NCBI GenBank assembly: GCA_937925895.1
Contig: CALANC010000463.1
Coordinates: 1-12,125, forward strand
Length of the DNA stretch: 12,125 bases
From: an uncultured Desulfobacterales bacterium
Lineage (GTDB): Bacteria; Desulfobacterota; Desulfobacteria; Desulfobacterales; UBA11574
Reading direction: 5' to 3'
Positions 1 through 7,574 of this stretch are shown piece by piece; the first letter of the stretch is position 1, and every line of letters starts with the position of its first letter. Both the position numbers and the translations under genes were made by a program. The notes beneath the pieces were generated by a model that worked only from the letters and a program-made list of their open reading frames with translations, ran no database searches and was not told the origin of the DNA.

Positions 1-797
1 CCGGTTATTTCATGCCCACATCCGGAGATATTCACATCAAAGACCATTCCATTTATGAAAACCTTGTTGAAATAAAAAAGATGATTGGCTACCTGCCTGA
101 ATCCGCCCCTCTTTATTATAATATGCTGGTGTATGATTATCTGGATTATATTGCCAGAATAAGGGGTTTTGATTCTGAAAAAAAAAATAATCGCATCCGG
201 TATTTGGTCGATATTTGCGGATTAAATGGCATAATGCACAATACCATAAATCAGCTGTCAAAAGGACTGAAACAACGGGTAGGTTTGGCTCACGCCATGA
301 TGAATGACCCTGAAATACTGATACTGGATGAACCAACTTCAGGTCTGGATCCAAATCAGATTGCTGAGATTCGAGATATCATAAAGCAAATCGGGAAAGA
401 AAAAACCGTTATTCTTTCAACACATATTCTCACAGAGGTTGAAGCAACCTGTGACCGGGTCGTGATCATTGATAGAGGCAAGATAATTGCCGATGACCTT
501 ACGGAAAATCTAACCCAAACGGCCGACAAAGAACATTTTATCCATCTTTCTCTTTTGAATGCAGAATACCAGTCTGTAGCGACAGGATTGGAAGTCATTG
601 AGGGTATTGTTGATATTGAAAAACTTGATGAGAAAAATGATGGCAAGTTGAACATTCGACTCACCGGCAAGTCTGATGTCGATTTGAGAAAAAACATTTA
701 TGCCGCCATAAAAAAAACCGATTGGATTCTCATCGAGTTCTATCAAGAAACCAAAACCCTTGAAACCATATTCCGGGAATTGACCAAGGAGAAATAA
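1..797 (+). CDS. ABC transporter ATP-binding protein, GldA/NatA type (5' end cut by window)
   Basis: This is the nucleotide-binding subunit of an ABC-2 type (export or envelope) transporter; it hydrolyses ATP on the inner face of the membrane and powers the permease encoded next. The reading frame is open to the left edge (codons from base 3 read G-Y-F-M-P-T-S-G-D), so the first ATG at base 12 is internal. The Walker A P-loop must lie just outside the window. Numbering from that ATG, visible motifs are: LPE at about 28-30 in place of the usual Q-loop PQ, the signature LSKGLKQ at 82-88 (a GldA/NatA-like variant of LSGGQ), Walker B ILILDEP at 102-108, D-loop SGLD, and the H-loop His138. A C-terminal extension of about 100 residues follows, as in GldA-like proteins. 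The permease gene starts 1 base after the stop, so the two are surely co-transcribed. The substrate cannot be read from the sequence. Confidence 0.93.
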   Translation, partial: GYFMPTSGDIHIKDHSIYENLVEIKKMIGYLPESAPLYYNMLVYDYLDYIARIRGFDSEKKNNRIRYLVDICGLNGIMHNTINQLSKGLKQRVGLAHAMMNDPEILILDEPTSGLDPNQIAEIRDIIKQIGKEKTVILSTHILTEVEATCDRVVIIDRGKIIADDLTENLTQTADKEHFIHLSLLNAEYQSVATGLEVIEGIVDIEKLDEKNDGKLNIRLTGKSDVDLRKNIYAAIKKTDWILIEFYQETKTLETIFRELTKEK

Positions 798-798
798 T

Positions 799-1503
799 AT
801 GAGACAGGTTTTTCACATATTAAACAAAGAATTAAGGGATTATTTCATATCTCCTATTGCTTACATCGTCATATCTATCTTTCTTCTTGTGACCGGCTGG
901 TTTTTTTTTACAACCTTCTTTTTTTTCAATCAAGCAGATCTTAGAAACTTCTTTAGCCTGCTCCCCGTAATTTTTTCATTTGTTATTCCGGCTATCACCA
1001 TGAGGCTGTTTTCCGAAGAGTTGAGCGTCGGATCCTATGAGATTCTTCTTACACTTCCGGTCACCTTCATGGATATCATAATGGGCAAATTTTTGGCTGG
1101 TGTGATTTTCGTTGCCGCTGCATTAATCCCCACCTTTTCGTATCCTATTTTTATCGCCTTTTTGGGCCAACTCGATTGGGGTCCCGTAATCGGCGGATAT
1201 ATGGGTGCGGTTTTGCTGGGCGCTGCTTTTACTGCGGTGGGAATATTTGCTTCGACATTAACCAGAAACCAAATCGTTGCCTTCATCGTGGGTATGACCA
1301 TCTGTTTTTTTCTGACCCTGATCGACAAGATGCTTTTTTTCTTCCCCCAGTCAATATTAGGCATTATCGGGAACCTGGCCGCGGATTATCACTTTAAGAA
1401 TATTGCCAAGGGCATTATCGACTCACGCGATATCCTCTATTTTTTAAGTTTAATTTTCATCGGCCTCTACGGTTCGCATCTCGTCATGCAGGGAAAAGAA
1501 TAA
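799..1503 (+). CDS. ABC-2 type permease, GldF/NosY-like
   Basis: This is the membrane subunit of the ABC transporter whose ATPase is encoded immediately upstream. The 234-residue protein is almost entirely hydrophobic, with about six predicted membrane segments at roughly 19-43, 52-69, 98-122, 130-152, 158-176 and 210-230. It has a cytoplasmic amphipathic start (MRQVFHILNKELRDYF) and the E-E-L-S-V-G-S-Y-E-ILLTLPV stretch at about 73-87, which is typical of the ABC-2 permease family that includes GldF. An AAGGAG ribosome site at 786-791, inside the end of the ATPase gene, supports the ATG at 799. The next gene begins 10 bases after the stop. In Bacteroidetes the related GldF works with GldA and GldG in gliding, but homologous sets are widespread in non-gliding bacteria, so gliding should not be inferred here. 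Confidence 0.9.
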   Translation: MRQVFHILNKELRDYFISPIAYIVISIFLLVTGWFFFTTFFFFNQADLRNFFSLLPVIFSFVIPAITMRLFSEELSVGSYEILLTLPVTFMDIIMGKFLAGVIFVAAALIPTFSYPIFIAFLGQLDWGPVIGGYMGAVLLGAAFTAVGIFASTLTRNQIVAFIVGMTICFFLTLIDKMLFFFPQSILGIIGNLAADYHFKNIAKGIIDSRDILYFLSLIFIGLYGSHLVMQGKE

Positions 1504-1513
1504 GGAGTAAAGG

Positions 1514-3718
1514 ATGAATGCTAAGAGCAGACACTCGAAGTATATAAAATTTTTTACATATTTGGTTGTTATTTTATTGATTAATGCGGTGGGTTTGACG
1601 CTTTTTTTCAGAATTGATTTGACGGGAAATAAAATATATTCCCTTTCCGAAGCCAGCAAAATAGTGGTATCAAATTTATCAGAGCCTTTAACAATCAATG
1701 TCTTTTTTACCAAAAATCTTCCAGCACCCCACAACAACACGGAACGATATCTCCATGACCTGCTTGAAGAGTATGCCATTCATGCCAACAACTATTTTAA
1801 TTACCGGTTTTATGATGTGAGCCCCGAGGGTGAAAGTATTTCGGGAGGATCACCGGGCGCTAACAGAGAATTGGCAAATAATTATGGCATCAATCCGGTT
1901 CAAATCCAGGTTTTTGAAAAGGATGAGGTAAAGTTTAAAAATGCGTACATGGGTCTGGTTCTCATTCATGGCGATATCATTGAAAAGATTCCAACCATAA
2001 CCACCATGAGTGGATTGGAATACAAACTCACCTCGGCAATTCAGAAATTAAACAACAAAGTCAGCGCCTTGCTCAGACTCAGGGATGACATAATGGTCAA
2101 ACTGTTTCTTTCTTCCTCCCTAAAGCGTGTGGCACCCCACATGGGGCTTAACGATCTTCAAGAATATCCGGATGAAATAGAAAAAATCGTCAAGACGCTC
2201 AACAACAAAGTATATAATAAACTGAAATATGTTTATATTGATCCTTCGGGAGATCAACATTCGCCGGCCGAATGGGAAAAATACAACTTGATGTCCCTAA
2301 AATGGCCGACATTGTCTGAGGGTAAGATTCAAGCTGGCGATGGTGTTATCGGCCTGGTGATGGAATACAAAGACAACTTCCGGGTAATGCCGTTGTTGAA
2401 GATTTTCCGAATCCCGATTATTGGTACACAATACAATCTGGCTGAAATTGACCAAATAGAGGAGATGATAAACGATAATCTTGAAACCCTGATCGATATT
2501 AACGAAGACATAGGATATTTGGCAGATCACGGCACCCTTAATGCGCCTAGTTTTTCACCCATGGGGCAGCAGAGTAACGACACGTTGTCAAACTTTTCAA
2601 CACTGGTTTCAGGAAACTACACGCTAAAACAAATAAACCTGAAAGACGGATCCATCCCGGACAGTATAAAATGTCTGATTATTGCCCGACCGACGGAAAA
2701 ATTCACGGATTATGAATTGTACCAAATCGATCAGGCCCTCATGCAAGGGAAGAATCTTGCCATATTCTTAGATGCGTTCAACGAAGTCATGCCAAATGCC
2801 CAACAGTCCCTTGGATTCAACCGGGGACCAACATTTGTACCCCTTCATACAGGGCTTGAAAAATTGTTGGGGCATTACGGTGTTCGCATTAAAAAATCAC
2901 TGGTGATGGACCAAAACAGCCACAAGCAAAGGCTTCCTCAAAGTATGGGAGGCGGGGAAAGACCCATTTATTTCGTTCCAATCATTAAGAACAAATTCAT
3001 TAACAAAGATTTAGAATTTATGCGAAACATCAAAGGATTGATTGCGATTAAAATATCTCCTCTAGAATTGGATGAAAAGCGTGTTTCAGAAAACAAGCTT
3101 AAGGTTCACAGATTGTTTGCGTCATCGGAAAAATCCTGGGAAATGACCAAACAGATTAATCTTAACCCCATGTTTATCACCCCTCCAACGTCAGATGAAG
3201 AGATGGAGAGCTTTGCGCTGGCCTACCTGATGGAAGGGAATTTCCCCAGTTATTTTGCGGGTAAGCCGATGCCCGAAAAAACGCCGGCTAAAAAAACTGA
3301 AAAAGATAACGATAAAAAAGAAAATTCCGAAAAGCCGGCTGAAAAAAAGATGTCAACGGAATGGGCCAAAATTGAAACCAAGGGCGGCTTTGTGTCCAAA
3401 AGCAAGCATAGCAAAGTTTTTCTGATCGCATCATCAGCGATTCTGAGAAACAATATTCTGGATCCCAAAGGCGAAGATCCGAACGCTATGTTTATCATAA
3501 ATGTCTTAGACACGCTAAATAATAAAGATGATATTGCTGTTATGCGAAGCAAAAAGCTGCAATTTAATCCGTTGTATGAAAGCAGCTCTCTAACCAAAAC
3601 ATTTACCAAAACATTTAATATAGCGGGACTTCCGGTCCTGGTCGTTTTTTTCGGTCTTTTTGTTTTATTACGACGACGCTCGAGAAAGAAAGTAATACAG
3701 ATGATGTTTGATAAATAA
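1514..3718 (+). CDS. GldG-like ABC transporter auxiliary protein
   Basis: This large membrane-anchored accessory subunit resembles GldG (ABC_transp_aux family) and is usually encoded beside a GldA/GldF-type ATPase and permease. The 734-residue protein has an N-terminal membrane segment at about 13-33 followed by the family-typical stretch DLTGNKIYSLSEASK (35-49). A long soluble region follows, probably periplasmic. A second membrane segment at about 706-719 precedes an Arg/Lys-rich cytoplasmic tail (RRRSRKK). This layout places roughly 670 residues outside the inner membrane. Residues about 582-616 form a Lys/Glu/Pro-rich low-complexity linker, probably disordered. The start is supported by AAGGAG at 1502-1507. 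The molecular role of this family is not well established; I infer a substrate-handling or scaffolding part of the complex. Confidence 0.87.
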   Translation: MNAKSRHSKYIKFFTYLVVILLINAVGLTLFFRIDLTGNKIYSLSEASKIVVSNLSEPLTINVFFTKNLPAPHNNTERYLHDLLEEYAIHANNYFNYRFYDVSPEGESISGGSPGANRELANNYGINPVQIQVFEKDEVKFKNAYMGLVLIHGDIIEKIPTITTMSGLEYKLTSAIQKLNNKVSALLRLRDDIMVKLFLSSSLKRVAPHMGLNDLQEYPDEIEKIVKTLNNKVYNKLKYVYIDPSGDQHSPAEWEKYNLMSLKWPTLSEGKIQAGDGVIGLVMEYKDNFRVMPLLKIFRIPIIGTQYNLAEIDQIEEMINDNLETLIDINEDIGYLADHGTLNAPSFSPMGQQSNDTLSNFSTLVSGNYTLKQINLKDGSIPDSIKCLIIARPTEKFTDYELYQIDQALMQGKNLAIFLDAFNEVMPNAQQSLGFNRGPTFVPLHTGLEKLLGHYGVRIKKSLVMDQNSHKQRLPQSMGGGERPIYFVPIIKNKFINKDLEFMRNIKGLIAIKISPLELDEKRVSENKLKVHRLFASSEKSWEMTKQINLNPMFITPPTSDEEMESFALAYLMEGNFPSYFAGKPMPEKTPAKKTEKDNDKKENSEKPAEKKMSTEWAKIETKGGFVSKSKHSKVFLIASSAILRNNILDPKGEDPNAMFIINVLDTLNNKDDIAVMRSKKLQFNPLYESSSLTKTFTKTFNIAGLPVLVVFFGLFVLLRRRSRKKVIQMMFDK

Positions 3719-3740
3719 TCGTGTGGCGAGGAAACCCTTT

Positions 3741-4682
3741 ATGAAACTGAAGAAGGAATACATCATTCTTGTTTTTGTTATCATTGTCCTAACACTCTAT
3801 CTTGTTCTGCACGGGACGGATCGAACACATTATCAAATGCCGGATATTGCCGTGATTCCCCAGAATAAGATTACCCAACTTGAAATCAATAGATCCGGTG
3901 CGAGTATTGTTTTAAATAAAAAGGACAATGCTTGGTATATCGGGCCGGAAGCCTATCCGGCCGACTTGGAAAAGGTGAACGACATGTTGGGTATCATTGA
4001 AAAATTGACTGTGACCGCCTTGGTTTCTGAGTCGGAAAGTTATATTCGCTATGATTTAAGTAACGATAAGAAAATCAACGTCAAAGCCTGGGAGGGTAAA
4101 GCACTGACACGGGAGTTTGATATCGGTAAATCAGCAAGTACGTTTCGACACACCTTCATTCGATTAAAAGAAGATCCGAATGTCTACCATGCCCGTGAAG
4201 ACTTTAGACTTAAATTTACCCAAACACTTGAAGGACTGCGAGACAAAACCGTTATGTCTTTCGATCAAACCGACATTAGGCAATTAGAAATTTCTAAGGG
4301 TAAAGACCTCACGGTTATCACACAATCAGAAAGCGCTCAAAAAGAAACTGAGAAAGCTGAACAAAAGGAGATCATCTGGCAAACCACCGAAGGTCAGATA
4401 TTAGACAAACCCAAAATAAACCAACTGCTTTCCGCTCTGTCTGATATGGAGTGTGAAACCTATGTAAATGACAAGAATAAAGAGGATTTTCAGGATCCGA
4501 ATTATGTCGTCAAGTTGAAGGGGGATATAGAATATATCATTTCCATATTTCCCAAGACAGACGAGACGGCAAATAACTATCCTGCCGTTTCCTCTGAAAA
4601 TGATTATCCCTTTCTACTGTCTGATTCTCAAGTGGATCTTATAGTAAAAATAATCGGGGAGATTTTCAAACCCAAAGAATGA
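3741..4682 (+). CDS. DUF4340 domain membrane-anchored protein
   Basis: This protein of unknown biochemical function is of the kind regularly found after GldG-like genes. The 313-residue product has a short basic start (MKLKKEY), one membrane segment at about 7-23, and a soluble domain outside the membrane. That domain is rich in beta-type repeats of the pattern I-T-Q-L-E-I and W-Y-I-G-P, typical of DUF4340. I place the start at 3741 because GAGGA at 3728-3732 sits at the right distance and the membrane anchor then begins at once. An in-frame ATG at 3708 would add 11 residues, overlap the upstream gene and lacks a ribosome site. With the three preceding genes it completes a four-gene transporter operon. 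It ends 3 bases from the oppositely oriented cbiR-like gene. Confidence 0.82.
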   Translation: MKLKKEYIILVFVIIVLTLYLVLHGTDRTHYQMPDIAVIPQNKITQLEINRSGASIVLNKKDNAWYIGPEAYPADLEKVNDMLGIIEKLTVTALVSESESYIRYDLSNDKKINVKAWEGKALTREFDIGKSASTFRHTFIRLKEDPNVYHAREDFRLKFTQTLEGLRDKTVMSFDQTDIRQLEISKGKDLTVITQSESAQKETEKAEQKEIIWQTTEGQILDKPKINQLLSALSDMECETYVNDKNKEDFQDPNYVVKLKGDIEYIISIFPKTDETANNYPAVSSENDYPFLLSDSQVDLIVKIIGEIFKPKE

Positions 4683-4685
4683 TGG

Positions 4686-5483
4686 TTATAGATGCCAGCT
4701 TTTTTCTAAAAACCTTAGTGAGTCTTTTAAATGATGATACGAAAAAACCTCTAAAGAAACGACCCCTCTATACCGTTTCAATATCCTCATGATAGACCCC
4801 ATATTTTTTTTCGAGATTCTCTCCAGGGACACGTGTGCACGTTCGTTTTCAACTCCGTGAAGGTGAATAATAGGGGTTGTCTGCGCGTACCGAGCAAAAA
4901 TCGGTTCGAGTTCTGATTCTTGTAAAATGAGATGTCCTATATCAATACAAACTGAAAGATTAAATCGGGCGATGATTTCATCAACCCACTCGAAGGGATA
5001 CATAAGGGTTTCTATGGAAATATTTTCGCCCTTGATCCATTGGGGAATCAGCCGTTCCATACTTCCGGAAATAATTTCTCGCCATTTTTTTACGGTCTCC
5101 TTTGCATGAGAGGAGTCTTTGTATTCAAGGTGAAGCGTATGGGTGGAAGGAGTTAGGGGAGAGGTCAGATCGAGCACTTTTTTAACCGTGTCGACGGCAT
5201 GATCGCGTTTACTTTGAACCTGGTCTCCCAAATAAATGTCGATGGGAAGATGAACATTATAGGTAATATCGAATTCTTCTGCCAGCAAAAAAAGTTTTTT
5301 TATCGTCTTTATTGTTGGCAGACTTTCTATACTGCTCTCGAACAACAGAAGTTCGATTTCATCCAGATATGGTGCCAGCATCGCAACGTTTTTTTCAAAA
5401 GCATCCGGATAAATATAGGATGGACAGGCAATCTTAAACGGGAATATGCCTTTGTAAGATTTCGGTAGGGTAGGGTACATCAT
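4686..5483 (-). CDS. cbiR: CbiR-like cobamide remodelling enzyme (AP-endonuclease-2 / xylose-isomerase-like TIM barrel)
   Basis: The likely role is removal of the lower nucleotide loop of imported cobamides, so that the corrinoid can be rebuilt with a preferred lower ligand. CbiR is the phosphodiesterase-type remodelling enzyme first described in Akkermansia and belongs to the AP-endonuclease-2 superfamily. The 265-residue protein shows the barrel pattern of that superfamily, with candidate metal ligands at strand ends: Glu49 (ELLLFES), His78 (NVHLP), His118 (TLHLE), Glu158 (SIETL), Asp181 and His184 (CIDIGH), His207/His209 (IHLHG) and Glu245 (VSLEVF). There is no signal peptide, so it is cytosolic. 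The specific CbiR call rests on its place as last gene after btuFCD-cobU-cobS; without that context it would be called a sugar-phosphate isomerase/epimerase-like protein. The ATG at 5481-5483 overlaps the cobS TGA by one base (TGATG). A GTG at 5484-5486 and another ATG at 5478-5480 are possible starts. No separate ribosome site is visible, so coupling to cobS translation is likely. Confidence 0.78.
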   Translation of the reverse strand: MMYPTLPKSYKGIFPFKIACPSYIYPDAFEKNVAMLAPYLDEIELLLFESSIESLPTIKTIKKLFLLAEEFDITYNVHLPIDIYLGDQVQSKRDHAVDTVKKVLDLTSPLTPSTHTLHLEYKDSSHAKETVKKWREIISGSMERLIPQWIKGENISIETLMYPFEWVDEIIARFNLSVCIDIGHLILQESELEPIFARYAQTTPIIHLHGVENERAHVSLERISKKNMGSIMRILKRYRGVVSLEVFSYHHLKDSLRFLEKSWHL

Positions 5484-6199
5484 CACATTGCAGCAAGCAG
5501 AAAAAGCATCGCTTCTGTAACTTCCGTCATTGCGCCGAGCATATCGCCGGTAATACAGTTTATTCGTCTTTTATAATACCAAAGTATTGCTACGGTTATC
5601 ATCAAGTACGTTGTGTTCAACCATATCCCTTTCCAACCCAAAAAAAATGATAGTAAGACGGGAATAATCAATCCCGAGAAGGACAATGGCATCAAGGTAT
5701 GGCTAAAAAATGGATGCCCCATGCCGTTTTCCGATCTTCCGTATTCGAGAAACCGCATGCCAAACAGCATGCCACCTCTGGCATACGCGGGTATAATAAC
5801 AAGCAGGAGGCTCCTGTCGTTATGCAGATGACTAATACCACCCCATTTGATGGATAATCCGCAAATGATCGCAACAAGTCCCATCACTCCGATTCTGCTG
5901 TCTCGCATAATCGCCAGGGTCTTTTCCCTGGAACGATGACTAAAAAGACCGTCTGCAGTATCACCCAGTCCGTCAACATGCAGTGCGCCGGTCAACACAA
6001 CAAGGAAAACAACATCTAAAACTGCAACGACCGGTTCTGGCCACATGCTTGATAGCGCTCGATCAAAAATGGACAGCAGTGTTCCCAAGATCATACCTAC
6101 AATCGGAAAGAATGGGATCATTCTTTTTGGGTCAAAGGTTGCTGGTTTACCCAAGGGGAGAATGGTTAAAAATTCGACTGCCGCAATGAGACCTTTCAT
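5483..6199 (-). CDS. cobS: Adenosylcobinamide-GDP ribazoletransferase (cobalamin synthase)
   Basis: This inner-membrane enzyme joins adenosylcobinamide-GDP to alpha-ribazole or its 5'-phosphate, the step that completes a cobamide. The 238-residue length is normal for CobS. The diagnostic motif H-V-D-G-L-G-D-T-A-D-G lies at 74-84 (the usual form is HLDGLADTADG, with the metal-binding Asp residues kept), followed by IMRDSRIG at 97-104. Several hydrophobic segments match the polytopic topology of the family. AGGA lies seven bases upstream of the ATG. It follows cobU after 39 bases, the widest gap in the operon, and its stop codon overlaps the start of the CbiR-like gene. Confidence 0.95.
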   Translation of the reverse strand: MKGLIAAVEFLTILPLGKPATFDPKRMIPFFPIVGMILGTLLSIFDRALSSMWPEPVVAVLDVVFLVVLTGALHVDGLGDTADGLFSHRSREKTLAIMRDSRIGVMGLVAIICGLSIKWGGISHLHNDRSLLLVIIPAYARGGMLFGMRFLEYGRSENGMGHPFFSHTLMPLSFSGLIIPVLLSFFLGWKGIWLNTTYLMITVAILWYYKRRINCITGDMLGAMTEVTEAMLFLLAAM

Positions 6200-6211
6200 T
6201 TTTTTCCTGAA

Positions 6212-6236
6212 AAACCTGGTCCTTTAAACCGGGTTT
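6212..6236 (-). other. Hairpin in the cobU-cobS gap
   Basis: Two nine-base arms (6228-6236 and 6212-6220) flank a seven-base loop. On the minus (transcribed) strand one A-C mismatch breaks the stem; on the plus strand that position becomes a G-U wobble and the stem is unbroken. On the transcribed strand it is followed by only a five-base T run that partly overlaps the stem, so it looks too weak to be a full terminator. It could stabilise or process the mRNA, or reduce cobS expression relative to cobU. Function is inferred; only the inverted repeat is seen. Confidence 0.4.
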
Positions 6237-6238
6237 CG

Positions 6239-6769
6239 TTACTTTCCTTGTTTGACCAATACCGGTATGCCGGCGACCATCCATATGACTTGGTCCGCAC
6301 GAGCCGCTATTTTCTGATTGACAAATCCGGCCACGTCCCTGAATTGCCTGGCCAGTCTGTTTTCCGGCACAATGCCGGAACCGACCTCGTTGGAGACAAG
6401 AAGTATCGGGCACTGAATATCATCAAGCGACAGTTTAAGTTTTTCAATATATAAGTCTGTTTTTTTTATATTATTATTTTCTAGTATAATGTTGCTTATC
6501 CACAGGGTTAAACAGTCTGCGAGGACAACGTTTCCTTTTTGATTGTTTTCAGAGATTATTTCCGGTAGGCGAATAGGGGCTTCTATGGTTATCCAGTTTT
6601 GACCTCTCTCCTTTTTGTGACGCAGCACCCGTTGTTCCATTTCTTCGTCAAGCGGTACACAGGTTGCGACAAATATTCTTTTTTGTGCCGGAATTTGCTC
6701 TGCGAGTTGCAGAGCGTGGCGGCTCTTACCACTTCTGCATCCTCCTATTACAAACGTTAATTCTCTCAT
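6239..6769 (-). CDS. cobU: Adenosylcobinamide kinase / adenosylcobinamide-phosphate guanylyltransferase
   Basis: This bifunctional cytosolic enzyme phosphorylates adenosylcobinamide and then transfers GMP to give adenosylcobinamide-GDP, the substrate of CobS. The 176-residue length is typical. Visible motifs are the P-loop GGCRSGKS at 9-16, the D-E-E-M...H-K segment in which His51 takes the place of the guanylylated histidine of the Salmonella enzyme, the D-C-L-T-L-W stretch at 85-90, and the highly conserved NEVGSGIVPENRLARQFRD at 127-145. AAGGAG at 6775-6780 on the minus strand overlaps the btuD stop codon and fixes the ATG at 6769. In this operon it would receive cobinamide from import or from CbiR-like cleavage. 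Confidence 0.96.
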   Translation of the reverse strand: MRELTFVIGGCRSGKSRHALQLAEQIPAQKRIFVATCVPLDEEMEQRVLRHKKERGQNWITIEAPIRLPEIISENNQKGNVVLADCLTLWISNIILENNNIKKTDLYIEKLKLSLDDIQCPILLVSNEVGSGIVPENRLARQFRDVAGFVNQKIAARADQVIWMVAGIPVLVKQGK

Positions 6770-6779
6770 AAAGACTCCT

Positions 6780-7574
6780 TCAGGGCATAAATTTCTTGGG
6801 TACCTGGGTAACCCGTGGAATTTTTCCCAAGGGGCTCTCGTCTACCAGGAGCGTGCAGCCGTAGACTTCCTCAAGCGTTTGAAAGGTGAGCACTTCCTCC
6901 GGGAGTCCTTGGCATACGATCTGGCCGTTGTTGAGCAGTAACAGTTGATCACCGTACATCGCCGCTAAATTCAGGTCATGGGATACCATGACGACAGTGA
7001 CGCCTTTTTGCTCTTTGAGTTTTTCCATTAGGTCCATTACCCGAACCTGGTGGGCAAGATCGAGAGAAGCCGTCGGCTCATCAAGCAAAATAATCTCAGG
7101 TTCCTGACAGATAGCCCTGGCGATAAAAACCAGTTGTTGCTCTCCACCACTTAACTGGTCAAGTTTACGATGGGCCAATTGATCCAATCCCGTGAAATCA
7201 ATCGCTTGCTTAGCTATTTCCATATCCTTTTTCTCTTCAAGTCCCAACACACCTAAATACGGTGAGCGCCCCATGAGAATAATTTCAGTTACCGTAAAAG
7301 GAAAATCAACCTGTACCATTTGAGGGACAAATGAGATCGTCCTGGCCAATTCCTTTCTGGAATACAGATCGATGGGTTGATCCAGAACTTCCAACTGCCC
7401 CTTTTGAAGTTTGTATATCCCGGAGATTACTTTCAACAATGTGGTTTTCCCTGAACCGTTCGGACCGATAATCGTAAAAAAGTTCCCCTTTGGAATAGAA
7501 AAGGAGAGCTGATTTAACACCGGGTTGTCTCCAAAGGAATGACTCAGTTTTTTGGTATGTATTGCCGTGTTCAT
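6780..7574 (-). CDS. btuD: Corrinoid (B12) ABC transporter ATP-binding protein
   Basis: This is the ATPase subunit of the BtuFCD-type importer. The 264-residue protein carries all the expected motifs: Walker A GPNGSGKT at 37-44, Q-loop VPQ with Gln85, signature LSGGEQQ at 141-147, Walker B IILLDEP at 161-167, D-loop ASLD and H-loop His199. It belongs to the FepC/FhuC/BtuD group, whose members take up iron-siderophores, heme or corrinoids; sequence alone does not separate these. The corrinoid assignment comes from the partner BtuF and from cobU and cobS downstream. Its ATG overlaps the btuC stop codon (ATGA), giving a four-base overlap and likely translational coupling. Confidence 0.9.
   Translation of the reverse strand: MNTAIHTKKLSHSFGDNPVLNQLSFSIPKGNFFTIIGPNGSGKTTLLKVISGIYKLQKGQLEVLDQPIDLYSRKELARTISFVPQMVQVDFPFTVTEIILMGRSPYLGVLGLEEKKDMEIAKQAIDFTGLDQLAHRKLDQLSGGEQQLVFIARAICQEPEIILLDEPTASLDLAHQVRVMDLMEKLKEQKGVTVVMVSHDLNLAAMYGDQLLLLNNGQIVCQGLPEEVLTFQTLEEVYGCTLLVDESPLGKIPRVTQVPKKFMP

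Noticed and set aside
1035..1364. Long antisense open frames inside the permease, GldG-like, btuC and GMC genes
   Set aside because: They are opposite-strand or shifted-frame shadows of well-supported genes, with no ribosome sites and no recognisable protein features.
3708..3740. Earlier start at 3708 for the DUF4340 gene
   Set aside because: It lacks a ribosome site and overlaps the GldG-like gene, whereas 3741 has GAGGA upstream and places the membrane anchor at the N-terminus.
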